A DNA stretch of 64,000 bases, taken from NCBI GenBank assembly GCA_004794655.1, contig SMMW01000126.1, forward strand, positions 124,001 to 188,000. The letters run 5' to 3'. This document shows positions 11,550 to 23,270 of the stretch, in pieces. Position 1 is the first letter of the stretch; the number at the start of each line of letters is the position of its first letter. The notes under the pieces were generated by a model, which searched no databases, was not told the origin of the DNA, and saw only the letters and a program-made list of their open reading frames with translations. The DNA comes from Marisa cornuarietis (taxonomy: Eukaryota; Mollusca; Gastropoda; Architaenioglossa; Ampullariidae). The position numbers were made by a program, and so were the translations under genes.

Positions 11550-12616
11550 ATGTGCCTCGCGGTCTGCTACGAAAGGACTGGGTTCTCGGTGAAGATTTTG
11601 GGTAAGGTATGGGTGTAGGGGGGTGGGGTCCTGTTGTTCCCAGTGCTGTCTCTCGTCGCAGGTAGTTGTCTCCCATACGATGAAGAGGGTCGTCCCCTGT
11701 TGTCTCCCATAGCTTGTTTATATGGGTGAGCTGCGGGGTCAACGGAGGATAGTCGGCATGTGCGGGTCGTCTTTCCTTCAAGCTGTTTGTAGTCGGGTCA
11801 AACAAAAATGGCTTCCCATCAATAACTAGGGTATCGAAGCAAAGAAACGCCTTCTTGTTGTCTTCAATGGCTTGTCTAAGAAATGGTCGTAGTTTTCGAC
11901 GCAGATCTCTTACCCTGGGTGTAAAGTCTTCTGAGATGAAGATTTCAGGCACACTTTCTTTTAGTTTTTTGCCTCCTGATAGAACTTTTTTCTTGTCATT
12001 CAACTTGGCGAAGTTGACAATGATCGGATGGGGGGCCCGACCACTTCTCAGACGATGGGCTCTTTCTATTTCTATGTTGTCTCCAAGCTTGAGTTTATCT
12101 TTAAGGAGAGCCTGTCTGCCCAGGTCTCTGTTTGCCCCTGTGGGGCGGGGATATTGTAGAAGATTAGGCTTTTGGGTCTGTTTCTTCCCTCTATGTCGTC
12201 TAGTTTGTGTTCTAGCCTAGAGATTTTCTCCTTCAACGCCGTATTTTCTTTAATCACTTCAGTCATGTCTCTGTGTATTGAATTTAATTGTTCTTGCGTT
12301 TTAGCATTCATGTCAATTTTTTGTCTATGGAGCTCAGCATTTTCAATACATCTGCTATGGACGGTTGGTCTGGTATTGTGTTTTGAGCGCGGTGAGTGGA
12401 CATATCATGTTGTTCATCAAGTTGTTTAGATGACGCGGCCGATGTCGGTAGCTGAGACTGTCTTTTTGCAGGGCCTGGGTTGCTTTCTATGTCTCCACTT
12501 CGAAGTAATGTACCCACTATAAAGATGATGGTCACAAATGCTGCACCATGTCTGTTTTTGAACCAAACACTTAGCGTACTGAGGTGTGTTTGCACAGCAC
12601 ACGGGCTCGCCGACAC
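11521..12616 (-). pseudogene. LINE-2 ORF1 protein remnant (2A motif, coiled coil, L1-ORF1-like domain)
   Basis: Reading starts at 12616. The first 49 residues hold a hydrophobic stretch (AAFVTIIFIVGTLL) directly followed by RSGDIESNPGP. A low-complexity linker follows, then a heptad-like helix (ENTALKEKISRLEHKLDD) near 12200, then SLIFYNIPA and, in a shifted frame, IERAHRLRSGRAPHPIIVNF and EDFTPRVRDLRRKL near 11900-12060. The last two blocks resemble the RRM and C-terminal domains of L1-type ORF1 RNA chaperones. Frameshifts lie near 12308 and 12080. The family role is binding element RNA as a trimeric particle component; this copy cannot make it intact. Confidence 0.72.
12470..12523 (-). other. 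2A translational-recoding peptide motif in LINE-2 ORF1
   Basis: On the minus strand the codons read FIVGTLLRSGDIESNPGP. D-I-E-S-N-P-G followed by P fits the canonical D-x-E-x-N-P-G/P 2A signature, at which the ribosome skips one peptide bond. The final proline is residue 49 of ORF1, so skipping would release a short hydrophobic N-terminal peptide from the rest of ORF1. 2A motifs in non-LTR ORF1s are known from trypanosome Ingi/L1Tc and from several invertebrate elements. The motif itself is intact, although the ORF is broken downstream. Confidence 0.85.
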
Positions 12617-12650
12617 ATAAAACTGATAAAAATCGACAAGAAATGGTCAC

Positions 12651-12998
12651 ATGTTGCTCGAAACTGGAGGTTATGGCTTGGCATGCTGTTTATAGCTTGG
12701 GTATACACTCTGTATATTGCACAATAGCTTTCAATTCGGTTAATTTGCCAAACATTCGTCAAAAAATATAGCGATTGGAAGAAACCGTCCGAGCTGCCCA
12801 GCTGAGAACAGCTCACCCCTGTGAGTGAGTGAGTAAGTGAGTAGAAAGAAAACGTGATATATTCATTCTCCAACATTTTACAATGCAAACAACAGTTTTG
12901 CTAGTCAACGGTTCTGCTTGTGTGGAGTGAAGCAATCAGCAACATTTTTTAATAAAAATCAGACATTGTTGATATACTTTAAAGTTTGTAACCACTGT
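12651..12998. other. Spacer between LINE-2 and the gene A stop
   Basis: This probably includes LINE-2 5' leader and gene A 3' UTR. A GTGA-rich short run lies at about 12820-12842. A minus-strand ATTAAA at 12948-12953 is a possible weak poly(A) signal 46 bases after the gene A stop. Confidence 0.4.
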
Positions 12999-13417
12999 TT
13001 AAAACTCAATTATGTTATTAGGTGAGACAATGAAAAGTTGTGATGTACAGCGGGACATGTAGCCAAGTCGACAAGCGTTAAAGGAGAACACAGAGTAGTC
13101 TTTCTCTCTCTCACTTACAGATCTAATCCATTCAAGCTTAGGATCGTCCAGACAGACGACGACTTTTCTCTCCAGACCACCAACACGATCTCCACGAGCC
13201 ACCCACACCACGTCACTGCGGGCCGTGGCCACGTCCTCAATGTCATCATCCTTCATCACCCTCACTGGGATACCCGCTTCTTCCAGTCCCTTCACCATAC
13301 CCGGGTTGTCACTAACGTCGCGCCAGAACAACATCAGCACGTCTCTCCACTGTAGACAGGGTGGTGTTGTGCCGTCGCTGGTGGAGGTGACTGTCGTAGA
13401 TGTTGTTGTGCCACTCT
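12999..13417 (-). CDS. Gene A exon 8 (helicase-like C-terminus and stop)
   Basis: Starts with a Ser/Thr-rich linker (SGTTTSTTVTSTSDGTT), then LQWRDVLMLFWRDVSDNPGM, IPVRVMKDDDIEDVATARSD, VGGLERKVVVCLDD and RLGYMSRCTSQLFIVSP before the stop at 12999. The GLE-x-K-V-V-V and S-R-C-T-S-Q-L blocks are like SF1 motifs V and VI (where UvrD-type proteins have G-x-E and a T/S-R-A/C pair). A 20-residue stretch around WIRSVSEREKDYSVFSFN is absent from gene C. Confidence 0.8.
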
Positions 13418-16400
13418 CTGTCAACATTCACAGTTTGTTTATTCTGTAAGTCACGTGTCACAGATACAGCGTACAGACTGACAGACACGTGGATATAAAC
13501 AATGACATCATCACGTGATGTCACCTGACAGACACACGTCACTGACACACTGTCTTCTTCACAAGACTCTTTCTCACCTGTTTGTTATTTATCACACAGG
13601 TAAGTGTTCACCTGTAAACAACATTACACTACACAATACCCACACCTACCCGTAACACCAACACGGAGACTGTGTAGGAAGCTGGCCACCTCACGACCGC
13701 ACGTGACACAGTCAATTGTCCAGCGATCTGAGTGACCCTGACCTCCATGATACAGTCGTGTGACTGGCGGGCCGTCTGTGTGGTCGGCCACACCACGCTC
13801 ACTGTACGGCTTCACATGACGGTAGCTAGCGATTCCCTTGTCCTGCTCGACTTCCCTGATGACGGCCGGTGGAGAGCGGAGGGGTCTGGTTAAATATTCC
13901 ACTTGCCAGCCGACGGGTGCGTATCCATGGTAACAATTTGCCGCCCAAATATGGAGACGAGGAACTACTGTCAGAAGTTTGTCATAGAAAATCTTGAAGT
14001 CGCTTGAAAGACTGCAACAGAGGATGTGGCTACACGTGTTACTCTGTGTCCTGTCACTAATATGTGTGTTTATGTGTGCCTATTGTGTATTGAGGTAGGT
14101 GAGGGTATGGGGCTTTGGGGAGGTGCGGGGAAACGGTTGCTGTTTTTGTGGCGCCAGATTGTTATTTACTTTTGCATGTGCCCTCTTTTCCTGCTGCTGC
14201 TGCCGCTTGATATTAGTGTTTAGTGGTCCTGCCACGTACGCCATGGTGGTGTCTTGTATTTGTTTATTGTATTCCATGTGTTGCTCTACTTTAATTTTTT
14301 TTAGCTTTTGGATTTTATCCATGTAGATGGCAGTTATCCTGTTTTACCCTTTGCCTATATTATATTAATCTAGAGTTTGGGTGGCTAGTTGCTATTACTG
14401 CTACTAGTGACAGTATACTATTTCATATTTCTTTAGGCGAGTGGAGGCAGTTACTAAGGTTTAAACCCAGTTTATATTTATCTAGAAATGTTTTAGTTCT
14501 TCTCTCTTTGGTTTGTTATCGTTGCATTCCAACAGTACGTGCGGGTTGCTAAGTCTGTCCCCACAGGAACATGAAGGAGGGTCTTTGTATCTTGTTAGGT
14601 ATTCCCACTGCCTCAATCTGGCTATTTAAGTTTAGTCAGACCTATTTGACCAGATACATCAATGGGTGACTGGGCTGAATCCCAGACACTTAATCCCCTA
14701 GACATTTAATCCCCAGACTCTTAATCCCAAGACACTTAATCCTCAAAATGAAATTTCAACTCAAGAAATTATGAAGTGAATGAAAAATTTAATTATGAAG
14801 TGAATGAAAAATTTAATTATGAAGTGAATGAAAAATTTAATTATGAAGTGAATGAAAAATTTAATTATGAAGTGAATGAAAAATTTAATTCAAATTCAAA
14901 TAATTATTTTCATGTAAACATCTAAATAAGTTCGACAATTAAAATAATACTTAACTTCAACATTTGTAGCATTGGGGGCATTTTTGAGGATTAAGTGTCT
15001 GGGGACTAAGTGTCCGGTCACCGAGTAGGCTGGTCATCTATCAGTCTCCTAGTACCTTTACTTTCATTTTTGTATTTCTCTTGCCACCTTTTTTATTGTT
15101 GACTTTATAGCTGTTTTTCTCTCTGCTGGTGAACTTTAGGGTTCGCTTCTTGTTTTACTGCCATTTTAGCTAGTTTATCAGCAACTTCATTTCCTTTTAT
15201 TCCTATATAGGAGGAAACCCAAAGGAACATAATGTCTCCATGTTCCTGGTTGATTTTATTTATGATAGACAGTATCTTGTGTACTTGATAGACAGTATCT
15301 TGTGTACTGTGTCTATTCTGTTTGAGGGTTTGTGTTTTAAAGCCTGGAGTGTTGACAGCGAATCCGAAATTACTAGATATTGTAAGTGCGTTGTGTCCTT
15401 CATTCTACGAGGAAGTATTTGAAGAGCTGTCAGTATGTCAGTCAGCTCAGCTGTGAAAATTGATGTGTCTCCGGAGTCTGCTGGAGATGGTAATGTTACC
15501 GGGTTGGTATACTTCTAATCCGGCTGTGTTAGTCTCTGGGTCATTAGTATAAATCTGCACATGATCTTTGTATGTGGTGCTTAGCCTGAGATTTGTTTCA
15601 GCAGTGATTTGGACTTGGTGTTGTTCTTTGTTGTATTTGGTGAGGTCAAGGTCTATCAGTGGGTGTGGAAGTGTCCAGGGTGGTGTTTGCATGTTGTTCG
15701 GTGGGTAAGGGGCCCTTATGTTGATTTCTGCGCCCTTTGCGTTTTCTATATGTTGGATGTGTTGTAGTAATATGGGTTGTGGGGTGGGGCGGCCTGTTCT
15801 GTGTCTGTGGGGTTGTACATGAATCTGTCGGACTGGATGGTCAGGTGGGAGACACTGCATCTTGTAGAAGTAGTTGGCTGTCCTTTCTTTGATGAATAAT
15901 TCTATTGGTTTCCCAGGTACTCCCAGAACTATTTTATTGCCCTAGCCTGTACTGACTACAGTTTAGCTATTAGGTTTGAATAAAGGTGTTCTAGCAGTGG
16001 AGCTGCAAATAATAGTTTAGACATAACATGGGCATGGTACAGGTTAAGAAGAGATTTAGGATTTGTTCCCCAGGTATTTTCACTAACTACTCTCACTAGG
16101 TTTATTCCTTTTTTGGCAACTTAAGTTATTTTGTCTACATATGGGGTTCAGTTTGTTTTTCCGTGAAGATTACACATAAAAATTGTATCTGTGAACTGTA
16201 GTCAAGGGTTGTTTCGTTTAGTGTTAATTTGGGGTATTCTGTCTTCTGGTTTGGTTTTTGTGACTGAGGACACTTTCCTGCGGGACTCATTTTCTGGTGG
16301 TACCTCGCTGGAAGTTTGATGCTCGATTCTTATTCTCCAAGCCAAATAAAGAGGAATGGCATAGGTTCACAGAATCTCTAGACCTAAATGCTAACCTAAG

Positions 16401-19400
16401 CAATAATGACACGAGTTGATATACAATCTGTGAAACAGTCGATGTAACAATAAATCTACTTTAACATCACATCACCTCCACCACATGTCAGAACATTTGA
16501 GAAATTATCACCTAGCTGTTAAGCACCTGGTGCTGATAATCAGATAACCGTGAATCCCGTCTACCTGTCTGTCTAACATCACATCACACGCAGTACAACT
16601 CACCTGCAACCATTCACTACTTCATCAGCGATGATGTACAACGACCCTCCGCTCGCCGCCTGTGACAAGTCGTTGACGGCCTTCTCCACGTCTTTACCGC
16701 CATGAAGACTATACTGCAGAAGGTGAGGCTGACCGGGTGATACACCTGCTGACTGTTGTGTGTTTACTGTCTGCAGCAACAGGTGATACAACATGATGCT
16801 CGCTGCACGACTCCACCACCAAGTACTCACAATGTAGACGTGGTGACCACATCGCAGCCATTGTATGGCCATCAGCAGCAGCACCACAGTTTTACCTGTA
16901 CCGGGCGGTCCGGTGACAAAGAGTCTGGGAGGCGCCATGTTGAGCAGGTGAAGTTGCTCCGGGAAGAGTGTTATTACAGCAGTATAGCACTCTCCTGTAC
17001 ACCACACGGCCTGACCCAGGGTCTTGACACTCACACGTGGAGGACATGTACATGGCACACTCACTGTTGTCGCCGGACCACAGAATCTACTCAAATCAAC
17101 AAGAATTCAAATTAAGATTTTTTTTAATTAACATTTAAATAAGATCCTTGTGAACACCTGTCAATATGTAGTAAGCTAGACAATTTATTGCGAAATTATT
17201 GTTGGTTCCCTTTTTACTTTTTCTTGTTATTGTTCCCATGAAACGTTCGTCGCTGCTGTTTTAAGAATTGAAATAAAAGGTTTTCGTCGTTTTTATAACC
17301 CGAACTAAGGTGTAAGTTTATATCTTTCCTACAAGGACAGTATGAACTGTTGAAATTAAAATAATAACTACATCAAATAGCATAATAACATAGCATGGAA
17401 ATAGATTCCACTGAGAGAATTACCAGAATATAAATAAATACTGTATTCTGGCAAAATTTACCGAAATCTCTTTTTTACAATGCAATGACAAACATTACAA
17501 AGCCATTTGATTATTCTCAATTAAACAATCGAATGTTGAACCTCCTATACAAGACAAACCTGACGAGAGCAAAGAGACAACGACAATTTATTATATTGTT
17601 TTTTTTTCCTATTGTGTCATGGACACCTATTTATCTGAATGTGGTAGAGACTCTTTAAGACTCCGATTGGTCAGTAGAGCGGGCAGGGAGCGCTGATTGT
17701 CACGCGGGTTTGTTTTGTGTCCGGGTGGGCGTAGTGGGCTGAAAGAGAAGGAAGGGGCGGTGCACTCCTCAACCTCCCCCCCCTGCCCTAGGTGGACACC
17801 GCCAGCGCTGCCGTCCTTCACGGCCGGGCACCCATAGCACTTTAGCCCTCCCGGGTAATTTAATAGGGAAGGGGGAAGCGCGACAAGGGAGCAAACAACA
17901 CAAAGTCCAAACCACTGCAGAAACAAAGCTCAAGCTCAGCACCACATACAAAGACCATGTGCAGATTTATACTGACGGATCCCATGACCCAGAGATAAAC
18001 ACAACCGGACTAGGAGTATACCAACATCACCATCTCCAGCAGACTCCCAAAGCACACATCAATTTTCACAGCTGAACTGACTGACATATTGACAGCTCTT
18101 CAAACACTCCATCTCAGACTGAAGGACACAAAGTAACAACAATATCTAGAAATTTCAGACTCACTGTCAGCACTTCAGGCTTTAAAAATCCTCAAACAGA
18201 ATAGACATAGTATACGAGTTACTGTCTATCAAAAATAAAATCAACCAGGAACATGGAAACATTAAGTCACTCTATTATTATATCATCTATACTTCTACTA
18301 CTTACCTGGCCACCAGACTCTTGTACACGTGACGTGTCATGTGACTGTCAGGTCCAGCCCCAGCCACACGTCGCTGCCACCAGTGTCCTAGTTCCCTCAC
18401 CACGTGACTACTGATGTCACACGGGGTCTTGGGGTCAGACAACTGATCAGAGCACAGACACACACCTGTCAAGTCGGCCGGGTCTCTTGTTCCCAGACAC
18501 CGACACAGGTCCTTTAGGGAAAATCCCTCTTTCTGAGGACAAGTGAGCCAAATATGTCGATATTTTCAGCTGCCAGAAATAATGCGAAATACACTCAAAC
18601 TTATTAGAAAGCGTTTTAAAAATAGTAAAACTGAAAGAAATAAATGATCAGTTGTGAATATGTACAGCTTAAAAAGACATATTTTCAAAACATAGAAATG
18701 TCTGTAATTTGGGGACATTCAAGAAATTTGTTGTCGAGAGCGGGCCTTATGCTGACATTAAAATACAATACCAATAGATATTGCACGCTTGTGAACTTTC
18801 TGTTAGATGCTACTGTACAGTCTAAATCACTGGATATTGAGTTTCACGGACCATTGGGAATTGAGGGGCAGAAGCAAGCGGACGTGTGTCTACATAGTGA
18901 GTCTTCTTCAGTCAAGAGGTTAAATGAGTATGGGTGTGGGTATTGTCTGGCACCTCCTCTGCTCACTTGGATCTCGAGATGATTGGAAATAACGGTCATG
19001 GCGCGGAATTTAATTTCTGGCAGAATATTAGGGCCGAGGTAGGGGGCAGGTGGCATCCAGAGGTATGATGGTGATAGATTGTTCGGGACCTTGCATGTTG
19101 TCTACGCTGTAGTCACTTTGGAAGATACGGGTTACTTTGGCGGAAGCAGCGCTACATCGCTATGTGTGACGTCGACAGCTCCTAGCAAGAAGTTTTTCAG
19201 AAGGAGACCAGCCTTCACAAACTCTACGCGTTACTTACTCGCACGTGCAGGCTGTCAAGTTTAGAGAATTTTTATTTGTTTTTGGCAGACGACACACTAA
19301 AATTAAACATAGCTACACCCCGAGCTGGCGCTAGGGTAGGGCGAGCAGGGCGACCGCCCACAGCCCCGCATCTGATGGGGGCCCCGCGCTAGCAACTGCA

Positions 19401-22400
19401 CCCTCTGCATGAGACAGTACGTAATTTTCTTGAAATTCTAAAACAAAACAAAACAAAAAATCCTTACAAAAGAGTTTCTTGGAAAATTCAGGTGACTACG
19501 AGCTGGGGAATTTTGAATTTCTGGTTGCCGTCGTTGTGTGGTATGACATCCTGCTTGCCGTCAACACCGACAGCAAAACCTTGCAGTCGTCGAATATGCA
19601 ACTCGATGTGGCCATTAAACACGTTCATTCTCTTATACATTTCTTCATCAAGTATAGAGACAATGGATTTATGTCAGCAATAATCACCGCAAAAGAAATA
19701 GCCTCAACAATGAACATTGAACCTGTTTTTAAAGATCGCCGTTTAGGCGAAGGAAGAGGCGATTTGAATATGAAGTCATGGATGAACAACAAGAGACACC
19801 TGAAGAATATTTTAGGGTTGGGTATTTCTTGTGGATCGTCGATCAAGCATTGAGATTTCTGAAGAAACGTTTCGAAGCAACTAGAGCACCATACCGGAAT
19901 ATTAGGCTTCCTGTTGGATTTGACATTGAGAAACGGCGATACCCGGGATTTGCTTCCAAAGGTCCCGCAATTCTATTTGCCTAAGGCCCTGCACCCCCCT
20001 AGCGCCGGCTCTCCTACACCTCCATCTCTATGACGGTGGTGTAAGACAAGGCCTGGTGACATCACACTATAGCTATCTGACGTCTGAAATAACGGCAGGC
20101 ATCCGCATGCAGCTGTGATTGAGATTATCTACCTCACTGGCGCTGCCTTTCATTGTTGTGAGCACTTGATGTGAGGCGGTTACAGGTTTACCTCCCTGTA
20201 CAGGACTGCAGATACCGAGTAAAGTCTTTGACTGCATGCAATACAAGGCTAACTCTATCTATAACAGTACCTAGTATTACAAGGCTAAGCCTATCTATGA
20301 CAGTATCTAGTATTACAAGGCTGATCTCATCTATGTCAGTATCTAGACATACCGTCTAACGCCCGCTGAGGTCTATACGGACCCTAACCGAAGTTTCGCT
20401 ATTTACTAAACGCTAACTGTTTATCTCAAACTTGTGAAATTTCTTGACTGTGACACTTTACTGGTGGACTCATCGTGGATGAAATGAATTTGCAAATATC
20501 TTCAAAATCGTGGGGCAAATTAAAACTATTGTTAACCACTGTCGGGGTCTGTATGGACCCTCAGAAATAAATTACATATGCTTACGGGTGAATTCCAAGA
20601 AATAAACATCTTGTTATTCAAATTTTTCCCATCACCTTCCCTGTGCGTGTCTGACCTGGCAGTACATCTTATCTTTGTATCGAATTACTCATAGCGTTTC
20701 TTTAGAAGCTATGTTGGTGTCAATTTTTCCTCTTTCTTCACAAGTTGCTTCCTTATTGTACGATGGTTAGAGTAGCGACTTGACTCCATGAATGTAACGT
20801 TTCACGGCTCAAACTTATGTATATATATATATATATATATTATCATTATTATTAGTAGTAGTAGTAGTAAGTGTTCAAAGGCCTGGGGAGGGTAACAGCG
20901 GCACGTTCCTGAATAGTCTCGTGAGCTGTGACGTTGACCTGCGTATTGCGTCACACCATGACGTCACTAAGAAATGGGAGATCTTTGTTGTGAAAAGAAA
21001 GATGAAATCTTAGTGAAGACATCATGGTGTGATGTGATAGTGACCGCCACGGACTATTCAACGTGATGATCCATGCCGACTACAATTGTACAGAAGTTAG
21101 TGTATGTAGTCAGTCGCCATGGATCCCGCACAGCGATCGAGTCGTCAAGCAATCCTCATGGCAACCAAGCGGCTAGGGGCTTGATTGGCTGCAAGCCTGG
21201 AGAGAGAGGGTGGTTAGGCTGGCTAACGGTACCGGGCATTCTGCGGCAACCACGAGAGAGAACAGACCTAGACGGGGACGGCAGACATTCACTGCAAACC
21301 GTTAGTGACTCCACTTTTGCGAGAAGATTCTAAGGTAACACATCAGAGAGCAGCGAGTTATACGGAGACGGCAGACATTCACTGCAAACCGTTGCTGACT
21401 CCACTTCTGAGAGATTGATTCTGCGACAAGCGAGCGGAGAAAGTTGTCTGGTAGGGTTTTAGCAAGAGGATATAGTGCAAACCGTCAGTGTCTCGACTGT
21501 CGAGGATAGATTATGCAGCGAGTCATCGAAGAGAATTTACGTTGACAGCAGAACCTCCTCTGTGAACTAGTAACATCTTGTCTACCAAGGGGTAGTTCCT
21601 ATGAGCCAGGTGTTGAGCTGAGAGACAGGACCAACTGGGCTGAACTCCATATTCCGACCTACGGATGTGTCTAACTCTATAAACATCAATTTGGACGAGT
21701 TATTGTGTCGTCGTGTCGCATTAGATACTGGGTCACCTGTACCCCTGTGTTTAGATTACCTGATCACCGCCTCATCTGTTCACCCGTTTCATTCATTATT
21801 TTTTTTTACATTAAATATAAAAATCGTTGACCGGCCTATTTGTCTGAAAAAGGAAGAAGAGTTCCGCGAGCGTAGCTACATGTAAATGTACACACACGCT
21901 CGCATCCAGTTATAAATGCACTCTTCACACAAAACGTTACAAAGAATGAAGAGGAGGAAGAAGAAAGTACTTGCCTCTTTCAGACGATGACAACTAAGAT
22001 AACAATTGAAACCGAGTGGCTGTGGTGTAAGGATCTTACAGCAACTTTTTCCCAAACACTCCGCAGAAGCAGGAACAAGTCAGTTAGGTTCGACCCTTTT
22101 TAAAATACGGGTTTCACAATGGCTAGGCTGCGTCGCGTCGTCAGAGGCTGTCAAGTCAGGGCTGTCTCCTCTCAACTCCTCTGTCGCATGTCTGTGCTAT
22201 CTTTTTCTTCATCAACGAGTCTCTCATCCCTTACTCTAGGCTTCCACACTATTTATGTCAAGCCAGTCGAACGTTCTAGAAACGATCCCCCCTATCTAAC
22301 ATTCTAGTCAAGTCGCGGCAGTGACCTTTCTGGCCTTGCAATGTGTGCGCCCATCCAGCCTCATTCCTCGTCCTGGTCACCTCACTGACCCGAGAGAAAC

Positions 22401-23208
22401 AATCCTCTAAGGCCCGCGCCATCCCTTAACTACTCCCATCATACCACAATGTAACTCTCTCGTCTGCCAGATGGTCTCTGCTGAAAGGTGTGTGACGAGC
22501 CAGTCCTCCACCCAAAACAAAAAAAAAATCACATATAGTACACTACCAGCCTCCAGGCCCCCACCCTCCCCTACACAATCAACCAATTGCAGGGAAGAAA
22601 ATATTCATCTGCATCTCCTCGTACACGGATGTTCATCGCCCTAGATTGACAAAGGGGCAGATAACATTTTTACCCAGATAATTTATAGCCAAAAATTTGC
22701 CCAATGAATATTTTTACTTTCTTTTTCCCTCGTGCATTTTTTCGCAAGCATCTTTTCACAAGAATTTTTAGTTTGCCAAGTTTTTCTCACTTTAATTTTT
22801 GTTCCATAGGTTATATTTTCCCCAAAACCCAATGTTCCCATGTACGAGACACCATGGCATAACATTGCTATCATGAGTTTTTCTATACTGTTTGCAAAGT
22901 GCAGAGCTATTTCTTTCAAAATCGATGTCCAAAGCTAGATTCGCGCAGTTGAGGAGAGAGCTTCCATTTGAAGATGATGCTGAACGACGTCAAAGGGAAC
23001 CCGATGAAACGCTATCACCAGTCTCTGGAATATTTTATATTTGGGCAGATAACTTGAAAGAATTCCTCGAGTTCTAAAAAAATGTGACTGCCGATGAACA
23101 ATTAAACGTGTTTAGGGGCAGATGGCCTTTCAAACAATACATTCCAAGCAAGCCAGAGAAATATTGAGCGTATCTCTGAGACGCGGAAACTGGCGCATTA
23201 CCAGACGA

Positions 23209-23270
<62 letters not shown>

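Larger units (their letters stand above)
7560..12650 (-). mobile_element. LINE-2: near full-length, broken two-ORF non-LTR retrotransposon with a 2A motif
   Basis: The minus strand carries ORF1 (12616-11521) then ORF2 (about 11549-7659) with endonuclease, reverse transcriptase and a Cys/His-like C-terminal region. The 3' end is near 7560, where the minus strand ends in a CAAAT-rich tail. ORF1 starts with a hydrophobic segment and a 2A motif, then a coiled coil, then an L1-ORF1-like domain. ORF2 begins RVLNWNIEGVMSK (endonuclease start), continues with LTILNGACQGDE and VVDYFLSS, then RT motifs (DFKKAFDTINR, FADD). Stops, frameshifts and an insertion at about 10450-11020 inactivate it. It lies just downstream of gene A, on the same strand. 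Clade is not assigned; Ingi, L2 and CR1-type elements with 2A motifs are the comparisons to make. Confidence 0.85.
14400..16340 (-). mobile_element. RNase H-bearing LINE 3' half (I/Jockey-like), in gene A intron 6
   Basis: The minus strand shows the tail of an RT region (about 16340-15900), an RNase H-like block with TTYKDHVQIYTND (about 15580-15545), a block reading FLWVSSYIGIKGNEVADKLA (about 15225-15165; in intact elements a WVPSH-x-GI-x-GNE-x-AD motif), and a C-terminal Cys block with PSCSCGDRLSNPHVLLECND (14580-14525). Stops and shifts are frequent. It is split by the fold-back element at 14674-15022. Confidence 0.72.

Noticed and set aside
12426..12650. Separate 74-codon Cys-rich peptide
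   Set aside because: It is the alternative frame of LINE-2 ORF1 over the 2A region.
17627..17951. Two overlapping GC-rich minus-strand frames (about 99 and 60 codons)
   Set aside because: High GC lowers stop frequency; no recognised motif, no splice partner, located in gene A intron 5.
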